A DNA stretch of 56,293 nt from DSNY01 sp040752195 (GTDB lineage: Bacteria > Pseudomonadota > Gammaproteobacteria > Burkholderiales > Burkholderiaceae_F), in NCBI GenBank assembly GCA_040752195.1, contig JBFMFC010000021.1, positions 1-56,293 on the forward strand. The letters run 5' to 3'. The position numbers and the translations under genes were made by a program. This document shows positions 25,125 through 36,320 of the stretch, one piece after another; within the stretch, counting starts at the first letter, position 1, and each line of letters opens with the position of its first letter. Below the pieces are notes generated by a model that was given only the letters and a program-made list of their open reading frames with translations, did not search any database and was not told the DNA's origin.

Positions 25125-26627
25125 TCAGGCGGGCTGGGCCGACAGCGGGGCCTCGGGCGAGTCGTTCGCTTCAGGATCGATCGAATACGGCACTTCGATC
25201 GTCACGATCGTCCCGGTCGGTGTGTTCGCTTCGATCGAGAGGCTCGCGCGACCGCCGTAGAGTGCCGCCAGCCGCTCACGGACGTTCGCCAAGCCCACGC
25301 CGGTACCCGACCGCGCAGCGGCCGCAAATCCGAGGCCCGTGTCGGCAACGGTGACGCGCAGATTGCCGTTCGCGATGTCCGCGCTGATGGTCAGCGAACC
25401 GCCTTCAGCCTTGGGCTCGAGCCCGTGCTTGATCGCGTTCTCCACCAGCGACTGCAGCATCATCGGCGGGAATCTGGCGGTCGCAAGTCCCTGCGGCACC
25501 GTGATCGCAAACTGCAGCCTGTCCTCCATCCTCACCTTCAAGATCTCGAGGTACGCTCGGCACAGGGCGATCTCCTTGCCGAGCGTGGTTGAACCTTGGC
25601 GCATCTGCGGCAGCGCTGCGCGCAGATACTGGATCAGGTTCTTCTGCATCTTCGATGCGCGTGCCGGATCGGTCTCGATCAGGTAGTCCACCGATGCCAG
25701 TGTGTTGAAGAGGAAGTGCGGCTCGACCTGCGCCTGCATCATCTTGAGCTGCGCCTCCGCGAGCTGGCGCTTCAGCCCCTCTTCCGCCGCGGTCGCCGTA
25801 GCCGCCCGGGCGCGCGACTCCGCCTTCTTCTTGGATCCCAGCACCACCTTCACGATGATCATCGCGACGATCAGCACCAGCAGGAAACTCACGAACCACT
25901 CGCCCGACTCTTCCTGGTACACGCGGGTACGTCGCGCGACCTGCCGCGACACCTGCTCGCTGACGATGTTCTCGATCTTCTCGCGCGCCGCCTCCACCGC
26001 CTCGGCGACCTTCGCCGGATCGGCCGCCACGTCGGGCGGAATCACGACGGTTTCCCCCCCTTTGCCGACACCGGCCGAAGCCGCATCCTCAACCCGTACG
26101 CCCTTCTCGTCGATCGTGATCGCAACGCGCTTGCCCTCCTTGTTCGAGAAGATCCGCACGCCCTTTTCGTCGACCTTGACACCTGCACCGCGATCCACCG
26201 GGGCGGACGTCCCGGCCCCGCTCGACTCGGGCGCGCTGCGCGGCGTGGGGGGAGTCGGCGGCGTTGGCGCCGCCGGCGGGGCGATGTGGATGCCGTCCGG
26301 CGAAACCGAAACAACGACGTTGACGCGATCCTTGGGGTCTGCCTGATCGACGACCACGGCCGGCCCGCGCTCGAATAGCACGGAGCTCAGGATTCCGCCG
26401 AAGACCAGCAACAGGATCGACAGCAGGAAGAACTTGCCCCAGCCGATGCCGGCGAGCCAGTCGCCGAAGCGTGTGCCGACTTGCCGGATGACAGGTGCGG
26501 AAACGCGGGCGCCGGCAGCGATGTCCTCGCGGACACGCTGCCAGCGACCCGTCATCGGCGGCCCGCCCGCGGGGGCGCCGCGCCCGGCGTTCGCGCTGGG
26601 CTCGGTCGAGGAGTCTCGTGCATCCAT
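25125..26627 (-). CDS. LytS/YpdA-type sensor histidine kinase with unusual periplasmic domain
   Basis: About 500 residues. Transmembrane helices at roughly 66-86 and 244-264 enclose a periplasmic region with a Pro-Thr run (118-130), two similar units VDEKGVRI and IDEKGVRV (152 and 172), and an Ala/Glu helix (200-240). The cytoplasmic part has the His_kinase motif QVEPHFLFNTL (H304), the N box around N397 and G motifs DTGLGF and GTGVGL. Partner of the adjacent LytTR regulator. The start is uncertain: the ATG at 26627 is chosen, with GTG 26696, ATG 26660 and ATG 26555 also in frame. The sensed signal is unknown. Confidence 0.9.
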   Translation of the reverse strand: MDARDSSTEPSANAGRGAPAGGPPMTGRWQRVREDIAAGARVSAPVIRQVGTRFGDWLAGIGWGKFFLLSILLLVFGGILSSVLFERGPAVVVDQADPKDRVNVVVSVSPDGIHIAPPAAPTPPTPPTPRSAPESSGAGTSAPVDRGAGVKVDEKGVRIFSNKEGKRVAITIDEKGVRVEDAASAGVGKGGETVVIPPDVAADPAKVAEAVEAAREKIENIVSEQVSRQVARRTRVYQEESGEWFVSFLLVLIVAMIIVKVVLGSKKKAESRARAATATAAEEGLKRQLAEAQLKMMQAQVEPHFLFNTLASVDYLIETDPARASKMQKNLIQYLRAALPQMRQGSTTLGKEIALCRAYLEILKVRMEDRLQFAITVPQGLATARFPPMMLQSLVENAIKHGLEPKAEGGSLTISADIANGNLRVTVADTGLGFAAAARSGTGVGLANVRERLAALYGGRASLSIEANTPTGTIVTIEVPYSIDPEANDSPEAPLSAQPA

Positions 26628-26808
26628 CCGTTGAATGTGTCGGTCCGCGGGCCACGCCATTATCGCGGCCGCCCAAAGGCGGTCCGGATGGGCCACAGCG
26701 ACGACGCGACTCTAGGGCGTCAGCCCACGCTGCCGCGAGCCGAGCGCGACGAACTGCAGGAATGGTGCACCGTTCTGCACGGTGGCGCCGCGAGCCGCCC
26801 GTCGGCGT

Positions 26809-27171
26809 TCAGTCGACGCCGATCGCTCGCAGCACCAGCGAAGCTGCGAGCAGCGTCCAGCCAGCGAAGCCAAGCCGCTCGCCCCAAGGGTTCCCTTCCT
26901 TCAGCCGCTGAACTTCGCGCAGCAGTTCGTCGCGCGGCTTCGCCTCCTTGCTCGCCGCGACGATGGCGCGCAGGAAGGGAAACTGGGTCATCAGCGAGAG
27001 CATCAGACATGCGATGCCGCCGTTGCCCAGGCCGTGCGCCAACCGACCCGCGTCGAAATCGACGAGCGCGAACGCCGCCATCAGGGCGCTGAGGTAGAAA
27101 AAGCTGTTTCGCCAGAGGTTCTCGCCCTGGCTGACGGACGGTGCGGAGCGCTGCGGCATCTTCGATGACAT
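26809..27171 (-). CDS. Small membrane protein of unknown function
   Basis: About 120 residues with a first hydrophobic stretch after NSFFYL, a second in the middle (GGIACLMLSLM) and a last one at the C-terminus (WTLLAASLVLRAIG), so two to three membrane helices are likely. I do not recognise the family. Codon use is like its neighbours. The start is uncertain (ATG 27171, ATG 27159 or GTG 27219). It is upstream of and codirectional with the sensor kinase but separated by about 180 bases. Confidence 0.55.
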   Translation of the reverse strand: MSSKMPQRSAPSVSQGENLWRNSFFYLSALMAAFALVDFDAGRLAHGLGNGGIACLMLSLMTQFPFLRAIVAASKEAKPRDELLREVQRLKEGNPWGERLGFAGWTLLAASLVLRAIGVD

Positions 27172-27296
27172 CGCTATCGACACCGATGTCGGTGCTGCGT
27201 TCGCCGATTCAAGGTACACCCCGCTTCGGCGGCCGCGGGTTTGCCAGATCCCCGTCGCGAGTCAGCGGCCGGCCGGCTCCGATCGAGGCGCCGGGT

Positions 27297-27908
27297 TCAG
27301 TTGGACGCAGCCGGCCGACCACCGGGCGGGCGCGGCAATCCGGGCGGCTCGGCGCCCGCTGCCGGCACGTCCTGCGGGGGCATCGGCGGTGTCGCGGTCG
27401 GTGCCGGCACCGACGCGCCGGGTTGGCCGGGTTGGATTGGCGCCGAAAGCGTGTTGCCCGAGAGCCGATAGGCCGGCGGCGGAGGTGCGCCGCTAAAGCT
27501 CACCACCTGCCGGGGGGGAACCTTCAGATCCTGCCGGCCGGCCGCGCCTTCGAGCGTGACGCCGTCAGCCCGCACCTCGACCAGCCGCGTACCCGCGGCG
27601 ACCTCCTGGCCGAGCAGGTACGCGCGCGCCGGCTGACCATCGACGATCAGCACGGCCGACGAGTCGGCGCCGGCCGCGAAAACCCCCGCGACCTGCACGT
27701 TGGAGAGCGCTGTCGTCGGCGCCACTTGAACCAGCCCGAACATCCGCGCCGCGAGCACCGGATCCGGATCGCGCGGCGGCGGCGCGGCCAGCGGCGGCGG
27801 GGCCGCGGCCGGCTGCGGGGTCACGATGCGGATCGCCCAGTACGCCGCAATCACGCAGGCGACCGCGAGCATCACGACGTGCACGAGCGCAGCAGCGAGC
27901 TTCTTCAT
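27297..27908 (-). CDS. gspC: Type II secretion protein GspC (inner-membrane clamp)
   Basis: 203 residues: one N-terminal transmembrane helix (about 10-28), a Pro/Ala linker, then a GspC homology region (FGLVQVAPTTALSNVQVAGVFA ...), and a long Pro-rich C-terminal tail without a PDZ domain. GspC links the inner-membrane platform to the GspD secretin and helps choose substrates. It is divergent from gspG with a 234-base gap, as in Burkholderia gsp loci. The assignment rests on the homology region and the position. Confidence 0.85.
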   Translation of the reverse strand: MKKLAAALVHVVMLAVACVIAAYWAIRIVTPQPAAAPPPLAAPPPRDPDPVLAARMFGLVQVAPTTALSNVQVAGVFAAGADSSAVLIVDGQPARAYLLGQEVAAGTRLVEVRADGVTLEGAAGRQDLKVPPRQVVSFSGAPPPPAYRLSGNTLSAPIQPGQPGASVPAPTATPPMPPQDVPAAGAEPPGLPRPPGGRPAASN

Positions 27909-28142
27909 TCCGGGTCCGAGGGTCGCAACGAATCCGATGATGACGGGTCAGACGACGTGGCGCAGGAGGTCGATTTCATCCTGATGCATGAACGGCGCCG
28001 CCAAATCACGCCACAGCGGGGCGTCGTGAACGGAGCGGGTTCATAATATCCGCGCAACCCCTCAAGCGCCACCGGAAAACGCCGTTCTTTCAAGGCCTTC
28101 GGCGCGTATCTTCAACGACAGTCGAAACTGGACGCCTCGACG

Positions 28143-28598
28143 ATGGACCCGGCCTCCTTCCGCAACACGCAGCGTCGCGATCGCGGCTTCACGCTGATCG
28201 AGATCATGGTCGTCATCACGATCCTCGGCATCCTGGCCGCGCTCATCGTGCCGCGGGTGGTCGGACGAACCGACGACGCACGTATCGCCGCCGCCAAACA
28301 GGACATCGCTTCGATCATGCAGGCGCTAAAGCTCTACCGACTCGACAACGGCCGCTATCCGACGACCGAGCAAGGTTTGAAGGCATTGATCGAGCGGCCG
28401 ACCACCGAGCCCGTGCCGAGCAACTGGAAGCAGGGCGGCTATCTGGAGCGCAGCTCGGTGCCCAAGGACCCGTGGGGCAGGGAGTATCAGTACCTGAATC
28501 CGGGCCTGCGCGGCGAGATCGACGTGTTCAGCTTCGGCCGCGACGGCCAGTCTGGCGGCGAGGGGCCGGACGCCGATATCGGCTCGTGGATGCTCTAG
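28143..28598 (+). CDS. gspG: Type II secretion major pseudopilin GspG
   Basis: 151 residues. Prepilin cleavage site RG/FTLIE after G15, with Glu at mature position 5, then a hydrophobic helix. The C-terminal part has the GspG signature (GRYPTTEQGLKAL, and DPWGREYQYLNPG) with the calcium-binding loop region near the end. It is the main subunit of the periplasmic pseudopilus. First gene of the gspG-F operon. Confidence 0.97.
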   Translation: MDPASFRNTQRRDRGFTLIEIMVVITILGILAALIVPRVVGRTDDARIAAAKQDIASIMQALKLYRLDNGRYPTTEQGLKALIERPTTEPVPSNWKQGGYLERSSVPKDPWGREYQYLNPGLRGEIDVFSFGRDGQSGGEGPDADIGSWML

Positions 28599-28636
28599 GC
28601 GGTTGTCCGGCGCCGGCGACGTGGATCGGCCCGGGC

Positions 28637-29128
28637 ATGAAAGCGCGCGGATTCACGCTGCTGGAGATGCTGATCGTGATCGTGCTCGCCGGCATCCTGC
28701 TGTCGATCGTGACGATCAGCGTGGCGCCCGATGACCGCCAGGCGCTCGCGCGCGAGGCGCAGCGCGTCGGCCAGTTGTTGGCGATCGCCGCCGACGAAGC
28801 CCGCATCCGCCAGCAGCCGATCGTCTGGGAAGCCGACCTGCGCGGCTACCGCTTCGTCACCGAAGAGGCGGGCGAGCGCCGTCTTCTGACCGGCGACGAC
28901 CTGCTGCGCGAGCGCCGGTGGGAGCGCGAGCTCACGCGCCTCGCGGTGATCGACCGCGGCAGCGCCAAGCCGGCCCAGGTCCTGCTGGGGCCGGGCGCGC
29001 CGCCCGTGCGCGTGCCGATCGCGCGAGAGTGGGTGCAACCGCGTCTGCGGCTGGAACTGGCCAACGACGTCGCTCGCGCCGCCGTGGAGATCGACGAAGA
29101 CGGTCGCAGCCATGTCGCCCTCCAGTAG
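28637..29128 (+). CDS. gspH: Type II secretion minor pseudopilin GspH
   Basis: 163 residues; cleavage site RG/FTLLE after G5 and hydrophobic helix LIVIVLAGILLSIVTI. It is part of the pseudopilus tip complex. The frame is open upstream to 28472, but the ATG at 28637 gives the short leader expected of a pseudopilin. It overlaps gspI by 17 bases. Confidence 0.92.
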   Translation: MKARGFTLLEMLIVIVLAGILLSIVTISVAPDDRQALAREAQRVGQLLAIAADEARIRQQPIVWEADLRGYRFVTEEAGERRLLTGDDLLRERRWERELTRLAVIDRGSAKPAQVLLGPGAPPVRVPIAREWVQPRLRLELANDVARAAVEIDEDGRSHVALQ

Positions 29129-29498
29129 CCGAACGAAGCGCGGCTTCACGCTGCTCGAAGTGCTGGTCGCGCTCGTGATCATCGGCGTGGCGCTCGCCGC
29201 CGCGATGCGCGGTGCGCTGTCGCTGACCGGAACCGCCGAGGAGACGCGTTACAAGCTGCTCGCCACGCTGATCGCCGAGAACCGCCTGTACGAGCTGCGG
29301 CTGGCGCGCCAGCGGCTCGAACTCGGGCAGAACACGACCGACTGCGAGCAGGGCGGCGTCACCTTCGTGTGCGAACAGATCGTCAAGAGCACCCCCAATC
29401 CGTTTTTCCGCCGCATCGAGCTGCGCGTGTACCGGACGCGCGACGACCAGCGCCGGCAGTTCGCCGAGATGCTGACGGTTCTGCCGACCAACCAATGA
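29112..29498 (+). CDS. gspI: Type II secretion minor pseudopilin GspI
   Basis: 128 residues; cleavage after G11 in KRG/FTLLEVLVAL, Glu at mature position 5. The two cysteines (DCEQGGVTFVCEQ) could form a disulfide. GspI nucleates the tip complex with GspJ and GspK. It overlaps gspH by 17 bases and gspJ by 4 (ATGA). Confidence 0.95.
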   Translation: MSPSSSRTKRGFTLLEVLVALVIIGVALAAAMRGALSLTGTAEETRYKLLATLIAENRLYELRLARQRLELGQNTTDCEQGGVTFVCEQIVKSTPNPFFRRIELRVYRTRDDQRRQFAEMLTVLPTNQ

Positions 29499-30100
29499 CT
29501 CGCCGGACGCCGTGGCGCGGCTTCACGCTGCTCGAGCTGCTGATCGCGATCAGCGTGCTGTCGCTGGTGTCGATCATCGCGTGGCGCGGGCTGGACACGC
29601 TGGTGACAACGCGCGAGCGGCTGGCGCCGGAGGGCGACGACGTGCGCGCGCTGCTCATCGCCTTCGGCCAGCTCGAGCGCGACCTGGCGCACGTCCCCAA
29701 TCCGACGCTTTTCGCCCTCGCCTCGGATCCGGTCCAGGTCCGGCTCGCCACGGGCGGCCCCGTGCTCGAGATCCTGCGCATCGCGCCGCCGGACGACAGC
29801 GGCGCGCTCGCCGTCCAGCAGGTCTTCTATCGCGTCGCCGACGGCGCGCTGCTGCGGCAGGCCACGCCGGCCACGCGTGCGCTCAGACCGTTCGAAGCCG
29901 CGGAATTCAGCAACGTGCAGTTGCTCCGCAATGTGACGGCGATGCGCGTGCGGGTATGGCGGCCGGGTCCGGGCTGGGTCGACCCCGGCCAGTCGGGTCC
30001 GCAGCCCCCCGGTCCAGCGGTCGGGCCGCTGCAGGGCGTCGAACTCAGCATCGACCGCGCCGACGGCAAGACGTATCGACGCGTGCTGCTGGTAGGGTGA
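29495..30100 (+). CDS. gspJ: Type II secretion minor pseudopilin GspJ
   Basis: 201 residues; cleavage after G9 in WRG/FTLLELLIAI. The body contains the DDVRALLIAFGQLERDL helix seen in GspJ. A longer open frame begins at 29369, but the ATG at 29495 overlaps the gspI stop as ATGA and gives a normal prepilin leader. Tip-complex component. Confidence 0.94.
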   Translation: MTRRTPWRGFTLLELLIAISVLSLVSIIAWRGLDTLVTTRERLAPEGDDVRALLIAFGQLERDLAHVPNPTLFALASDPVQVRLATGGPVLEILRIAPPDDSGALAVQQVFYRVADGALLRQATPATRALRPFEAAEFSNVQLLRNVTAMRVRVWRPGPGWVDPGQSGPQPPGPAVGPLQGVELSIDRADGKTYRRVLLVG

Positions 30101-30107
30101 GGCCGCG

Positions 30108-31121
30108 ATGTTCGACAACTCCGCCGCGCCCTCCTTCTACAAAGCCGGGGCAGGTCCTGCGCCCGGCGCGAGACTCGATGCCGGCGCCGCGCGCCAGCGT
30201 GGCGCAGCCGTGCTGATGGCCCTGTTCGTCGCGACGCTGGCCACGCTGATCGTCACGGGGCTGTTCTGGAACCAGTTCGTGTTGCTGCGGACGATCGAGA
30301 ACCAGCAGCTGGTCTCTCAGAGCCGGCTGTTGCTGCGCGGCGCGCTCGACTGGGCGCGCGCGATCCTGCGCGAGGATGCAGCGCGCTCGAACTACGACGC
30401 GCGCACCGAACCCTGGGCGACGCCGCTCGCGCCGACGCGGCTCGATCAGCTCGGCGAAACGTCGGCGCTGGCCTCGCAGGCGACGATCGAAGGCGACATC
30501 GACGACGCGCAGGCGCGGCTGAACCTGCGCAACCTCGTCAGCGGCGACGGGCAGATCGTCGAACGCGAGCTGGCCGCGCTGCGCCGCCTGTGCGCGCTGC
30601 TCGCCGTGCCCGAGGCGACCGCCGATCTCATCGCGCAGCGAATGGCCGAGGCCTTCGCGCCCGCGCCGGCGCCTGCGGGCGACGGACGCGCCAAGCCCCG
30701 ACCGATCCCGCTCGTGCTGCCGCGCGATCTGTTCGCGGTCGACGGCATCGACCCGGAAGCAGCCGCCAAGCTCGCGACGCACGTCGTCGTGCTCGACGAG
30801 CCGACACCCGTAAACGTCAACACCGCGGCCAGCGAAGTGATTGCGGCGCGCATCGCCGGGCTGACCTGGATGGATGCCAACCGTATCGTCGAGCAGCGCA
30901 CGCAGCTCGGCTACTTCCGCGACGTGGCCGATCTGCGCAACCGACTGGGCGACAAGGCGACCGGGCTGATGCCGCAGGACGTATCGACCACGTCGCGCTA
31001 CTTCTTCGTGCGCGGCCGCGTCCGGCTTGACCGCGCCAGTACCGGCATGGAAGCTCTGGTCAAGCGCGGCGCACCGGGCGCGCCGGCGCCGATTTCCGTG
31101 TTGTGGCAACGCGAGCTATGA
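30108..31121 (+). CDS. gspK: Type II secretion minor pseudopilin GspK
   Basis: 337 residues. The leader ends at G32 before AAVLMALFVATLATLIV; the fifth mature residue is Met rather than Glu, which is normal for GspK, the terminal tip subunit. The large alpha domain includes PVNVNTAASEVIAARI (helix-hairpin-like) and LRNRLG. The leader is long (32 residues); a shorter in-frame start was not obvious. Overlaps gspL by 4 bases. Confidence 0.94.
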   Translation: MFDNSAAPSFYKAGAGPAPGARLDAGAARQRGAAVLMALFVATLATLIVTGLFWNQFVLLRTIENQQLVSQSRLLLRGALDWARAILREDAARSNYDARTEPWATPLAPTRLDQLGETSALASQATIEGDIDDAQARLNLRNLVSGDGQIVERELAALRRLCALLAVPEATADLIAQRMAEAFAPAPAPAGDGRAKPRPIPLVLPRDLFAVDGIDPEAAAKLATHVVVLDEPTPVNVNTAASEVIAARIAGLTWMDANRIVEQRTQLGYFRDVADLRNRLGDKATGLMPQDVSTTSRYFFVRGRVRLDRASTGMEALVKRGAPGAPAPISVLWQREL

Positions 31122-32380
31122 AAGAACGATCTGCCCAGCGCCTGTTCGTCTTCGTTCCCCCGCACCGCGCGCTCGGCGGCCGCGGCAAGCTCGCGGCGTC
31201 GACCGTCGTGAGCTACGTCGCGGTCGGCGTCAAAGGCGCAGAAAGCGGCGAGACGCCGATCGCGCTGCTGCCCAAGGCATCCTCGGTCGACGTCGTGTTC
31301 GATACGTCGGACGTGTTCGTCGCCGCCGTCGACGCGCCGCGCATGCCGGAAGCGAAGCTGCGCCTGGCGCTGCCCAACCTGCTCGAAGAGCGCCTGCTGT
31401 CCGACCCGGCCGACTGCCACTTCGCGTTTACGCCGCAAGCGCGTTCGGGGACCGTCACGACGATCGCCTCCGCACCCAAGCTGCCGGTCGCCGTGATCAA
31501 CCGCGCGCTGCTGACGAGCGCGCTCGACGCGCTGTCGGAAGCCGGCTACCGCCCGCGCGCCGCGTACTCGGAGATCTACGTCGTTCCGGCGCCCGCCGCC
31601 GGCGTGCTGAGCGTGCGGCTGGACCGCGGCCGCGGCATCGCGCGCAGCGGCAAGCACGACGGCTTCGCGTTCGAGTTCGACGGCGCATCGCTGCCCGCGC
31701 CGCTGCTGCTCGCGGTGCGGCAGCTCGGCATCAGGCGCGTGCAGGCGTACGGCCGCGACGCGGGCAAGCTCGTGCAGTTCGCCGAGCAACTCGGCGTGGC
31801 GGTCGACGCGTCGCAACGCGAGATCGACGTTTCGGCGACCGAAAGCGCGGTGAATCTGCTGCAGGGCGCGTTCGCGCCGGGCGGTCTGCTCGGCAGCCTG
31901 TCGCTGCCGAAGCTGACCACGGCCAGGCTGAAGGTGCCGCTGATCTGGGCCGGCGTGGCGGCGGCGGTCTTTCTCGTCGGCATGAACGCGTACTGGCTGA
32001 AGCTCGAGGCCGAGGCCGAGGCGATCCGCGCGCAGATGGAAACGGCGTTTCGCAGCGCATTTCCCGAGGCGACCGCAGTCGTCGATCCGGTGTTGCAGAC
32101 GCAGCGCCAGCTTGGCGCGCTGCGTGCGCGCTCCGGCATGGCCTCGCCCGACGACTTTTCGGTGCTCAACGCGCAGGTCGCGCAACTGCTGTCGCTCGCG
32201 CCGATCGGCAGCGTCGCCGGCATCGAGTACCGCGAAGGCGCGCTGCGCGTGAAGTTCAAGCCGGGGACGGCCGACAACCCTGCGCTGCAGAACACGCTGC
32301 GCGCGCAGGCGATCCAGATCGGGCTCGCCCTTCGCTTCGAGGCGGACGGGTCGGCGCGGCTCGTGCCGAGCGGGGGCTGA
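31118..32380 (+). CDS. gspL: Type II secretion inner-membrane protein GspL
   Basis: 420 residues: a cytoplasmic actin-like domain that holds the GspE ATPase (about 1-270), one transmembrane helix (VPLIWAGVAAAVFLVGMNAYW), and a periplasmic ferredoxin-like domain. Start ATG overlaps the gspK stop (ATGA). Works with GspM and GspF as the assembly platform. Confidence 0.93.
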   Translation: MKERSAQRLFVFVPPHRALGGRGKLAASTVVSYVAVGVKGAESGETPIALLPKASSVDVVFDTSDVFVAAVDAPRMPEAKLRLALPNLLEERLLSDPADCHFAFTPQARSGTVTTIASAPKLPVAVINRALLTSALDALSEAGYRPRAAYSEIYVVPAPAAGVLSVRLDRGRGIARSGKHDGFAFEFDGASLPAPLLLAVRQLGIRRVQAYGRDAGKLVQFAEQLGVAVDASQREIDVSATESAVNLLQGAFAPGGLLGSLSLPKLTTARLKVPLIWAGVAAAVFLVGMNAYWLKLEAEAEAIRAQMETAFRSAFPEATAVVDPVLQTQRQLGALRARSGMASPDDFSVLNAQVAQLLSLAPIGSVAGIEYREGALRVKFKPGTADNPALQNTLRAQAIQIGLALRFEADGSARLVPSGG

Positions 32381-32382
32381 CG

Positions 32383-32877
32383 ATGAACGCGCTTGCACAG
32401 TTCTGGTCCGAGCGCGCGCCGCGCGAGAAGGCAGTCCTCGCCGCCGCTGCCGCGATCGTGCTGATCGCGGTGCTGTACCTGGTCGCGGTCGAGCCGGCGG
32501 TGACCGGGATCGCGCGGCTGGAGCGCGGGCTGCCGCAGTCGCGTGCGCAGGCCGCAAAGCTCGAAGCGCTGCTTGGCGAGGTCAAGGCCCTGAAGTCGCG
32601 CGCGCAGGTCGCGACCGTTTCCCCGCAGGAAGCGCGCGGCGCGCTCGAAAAGTCGCTCGCCGCCGCCGGGCTGAAGGCTGCCCGTATCGTGCCGCTCGCC
32701 GACGGCGATCTGCAACTGACCTTTGCCAACGTCCCGTACGCGACGTGGGCCGCCTGGCTCGCGCGCACCGAGCGTGAGCTCGGCGCGCGCGCGACCAGCG
32801 TGAGCGCGACCGCAACGGCCACACCGGGCAACGTCGACGTCGAACTCGCGCTGCGGCTGGCGCGGCGCGCGGGGTGA
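32383..32877 (+). CDS. gspM: Type II secretion inner-membrane protein GspM
   Basis: 164 residues: short cytoplasmic N-terminus, one transmembrane helix (AVLAAAAAIVLIAVLYLVAV), a coiled-coil-like stretch and a small periplasmic domain. Starts 2 bases after the gspL stop. It stabilises GspL in the platform. Placement between gspL and gspN supports the call. Confidence 0.92.
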   Translation: MNALAQFWSERAPREKAVLAAAAAIVLIAVLYLVAVEPAVTGIARLERGLPQSRAQAAKLEALLGEVKALKSRAQVATVSPQEARGALEKSLAAAGLKAARIVPLADGDLQLTFANVPYATWAAWLARTERELGARATSVSATATATPGNVDVELALRLARRAG

Positions 32878-32886
32878 GGTCGCGCG

Positions 32887-33663
32887 GTGCTGCGCTGGAT
32901 CGGCTACGGCCTCGTCGCGCTGGTCGCGATCGTCGCGACGGTCGGCACCCTCGCGCCGGCGCAATGGCTCGCGGCGGGCGTCGCACAGGCCACCCGCGGC
33001 CACGTCGAACTCGCCGAAGCCAAGGGCACGCTATGGAAAGGCGAAGCCACACTGGTGCTGGCGTCGGGCGCGGGTCCGGCCGCCGTGCGCGCGAGCCTGC
33101 CGGAGCGCCTGTCCTGGCGACTGTCGCCGTGGCAGCTGCTGACCGGAACGGTCGATCTGACGCTGCAGCATCCGTCGGCGCTGTCGCAGCCGCTCGCGAT
33201 CCGGGCCTGGCCGAACGGTCGCGCCACGCTCGGCGCGGCGAACGTTCGACTGCCCGCATCGCTGCTGGTCGGCTTGGGCGCACCGTGGAACACGGTGCGG
33301 CCAGGCGGCGTGATCACGTTGAGCTGGGATCGACTGCAGATCGAACCCGGGCGCTGGCAAGGCAACTTCTCGGCCGAGTGGGAATACGCGTCGAGCGCGC
33401 TCACACCCGTGACGCCGATGGGACACTACCGCCTGCAAACCAACGGCGTGTTCCCCGGGACTCAACTGAACCTGTTGACCCTTTCCGGTCCCCTCGAGCT
33501 GACCGGCAGTGGCACAATCGCAGAGGGTGGGCGCTTACGCTTTCAAGGCGTGGCACGAGCAGTCCCCAACGCCGACCCGGGCGTGAAGACGCAACTGACC
33601 GGGCTGATTTCGCTGCTCGGCCGGCGCGACGGCGAGTCGGCCATTCTGAACATCGGAAGCTGA
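32887..33663 (+). CDS. gspN: Type II secretion protein N
   Basis: 258 residues with an N-terminal membrane anchor (MLRWIGYGLVALVAIVATV) and a periplasmic body including the GTLWKGEA strand and GHYRLQTNG, typical of GspN. Not found in every type II system; its role is not firmly defined. The start is GTG, 9 bases after the gspM stop. Ends one base before the gspD start. Confidence 0.9.
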   Translation: MLRWIGYGLVALVAIVATVGTLAPAQWLAAGVAQATRGHVELAEAKGTLWKGEATLVLASGAGPAAVRASLPERLSWRLSPWQLLTGTVDLTLQHPSALSQPLAIRAWPNGRATLGAANVRLPASLLVGLGAPWNTVRPGGVITLSWDRLQIEPGRWQGNFSAEWEYASSALTPVTPMGHYRLQTNGVFPGTQLNLLTLSGPLELTGSGTIAEGGRLRFQGVARAVPNADPGVKTQLTGLISLLGRRDGESAILNIGS

Positions 33664-33664
33664 G

Positions 33665-36307
<2,643 letters not shown>

Positions 36308-36320
36308 GGAGCGCGCACCG

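Noticed and set aside
28042..28047. CATAAT about 95 bases upstream of gspG as a -10 element
   Set aside because: No acceptable -35 lies 16-18 bases upstream, so a promoter cannot be claimed.
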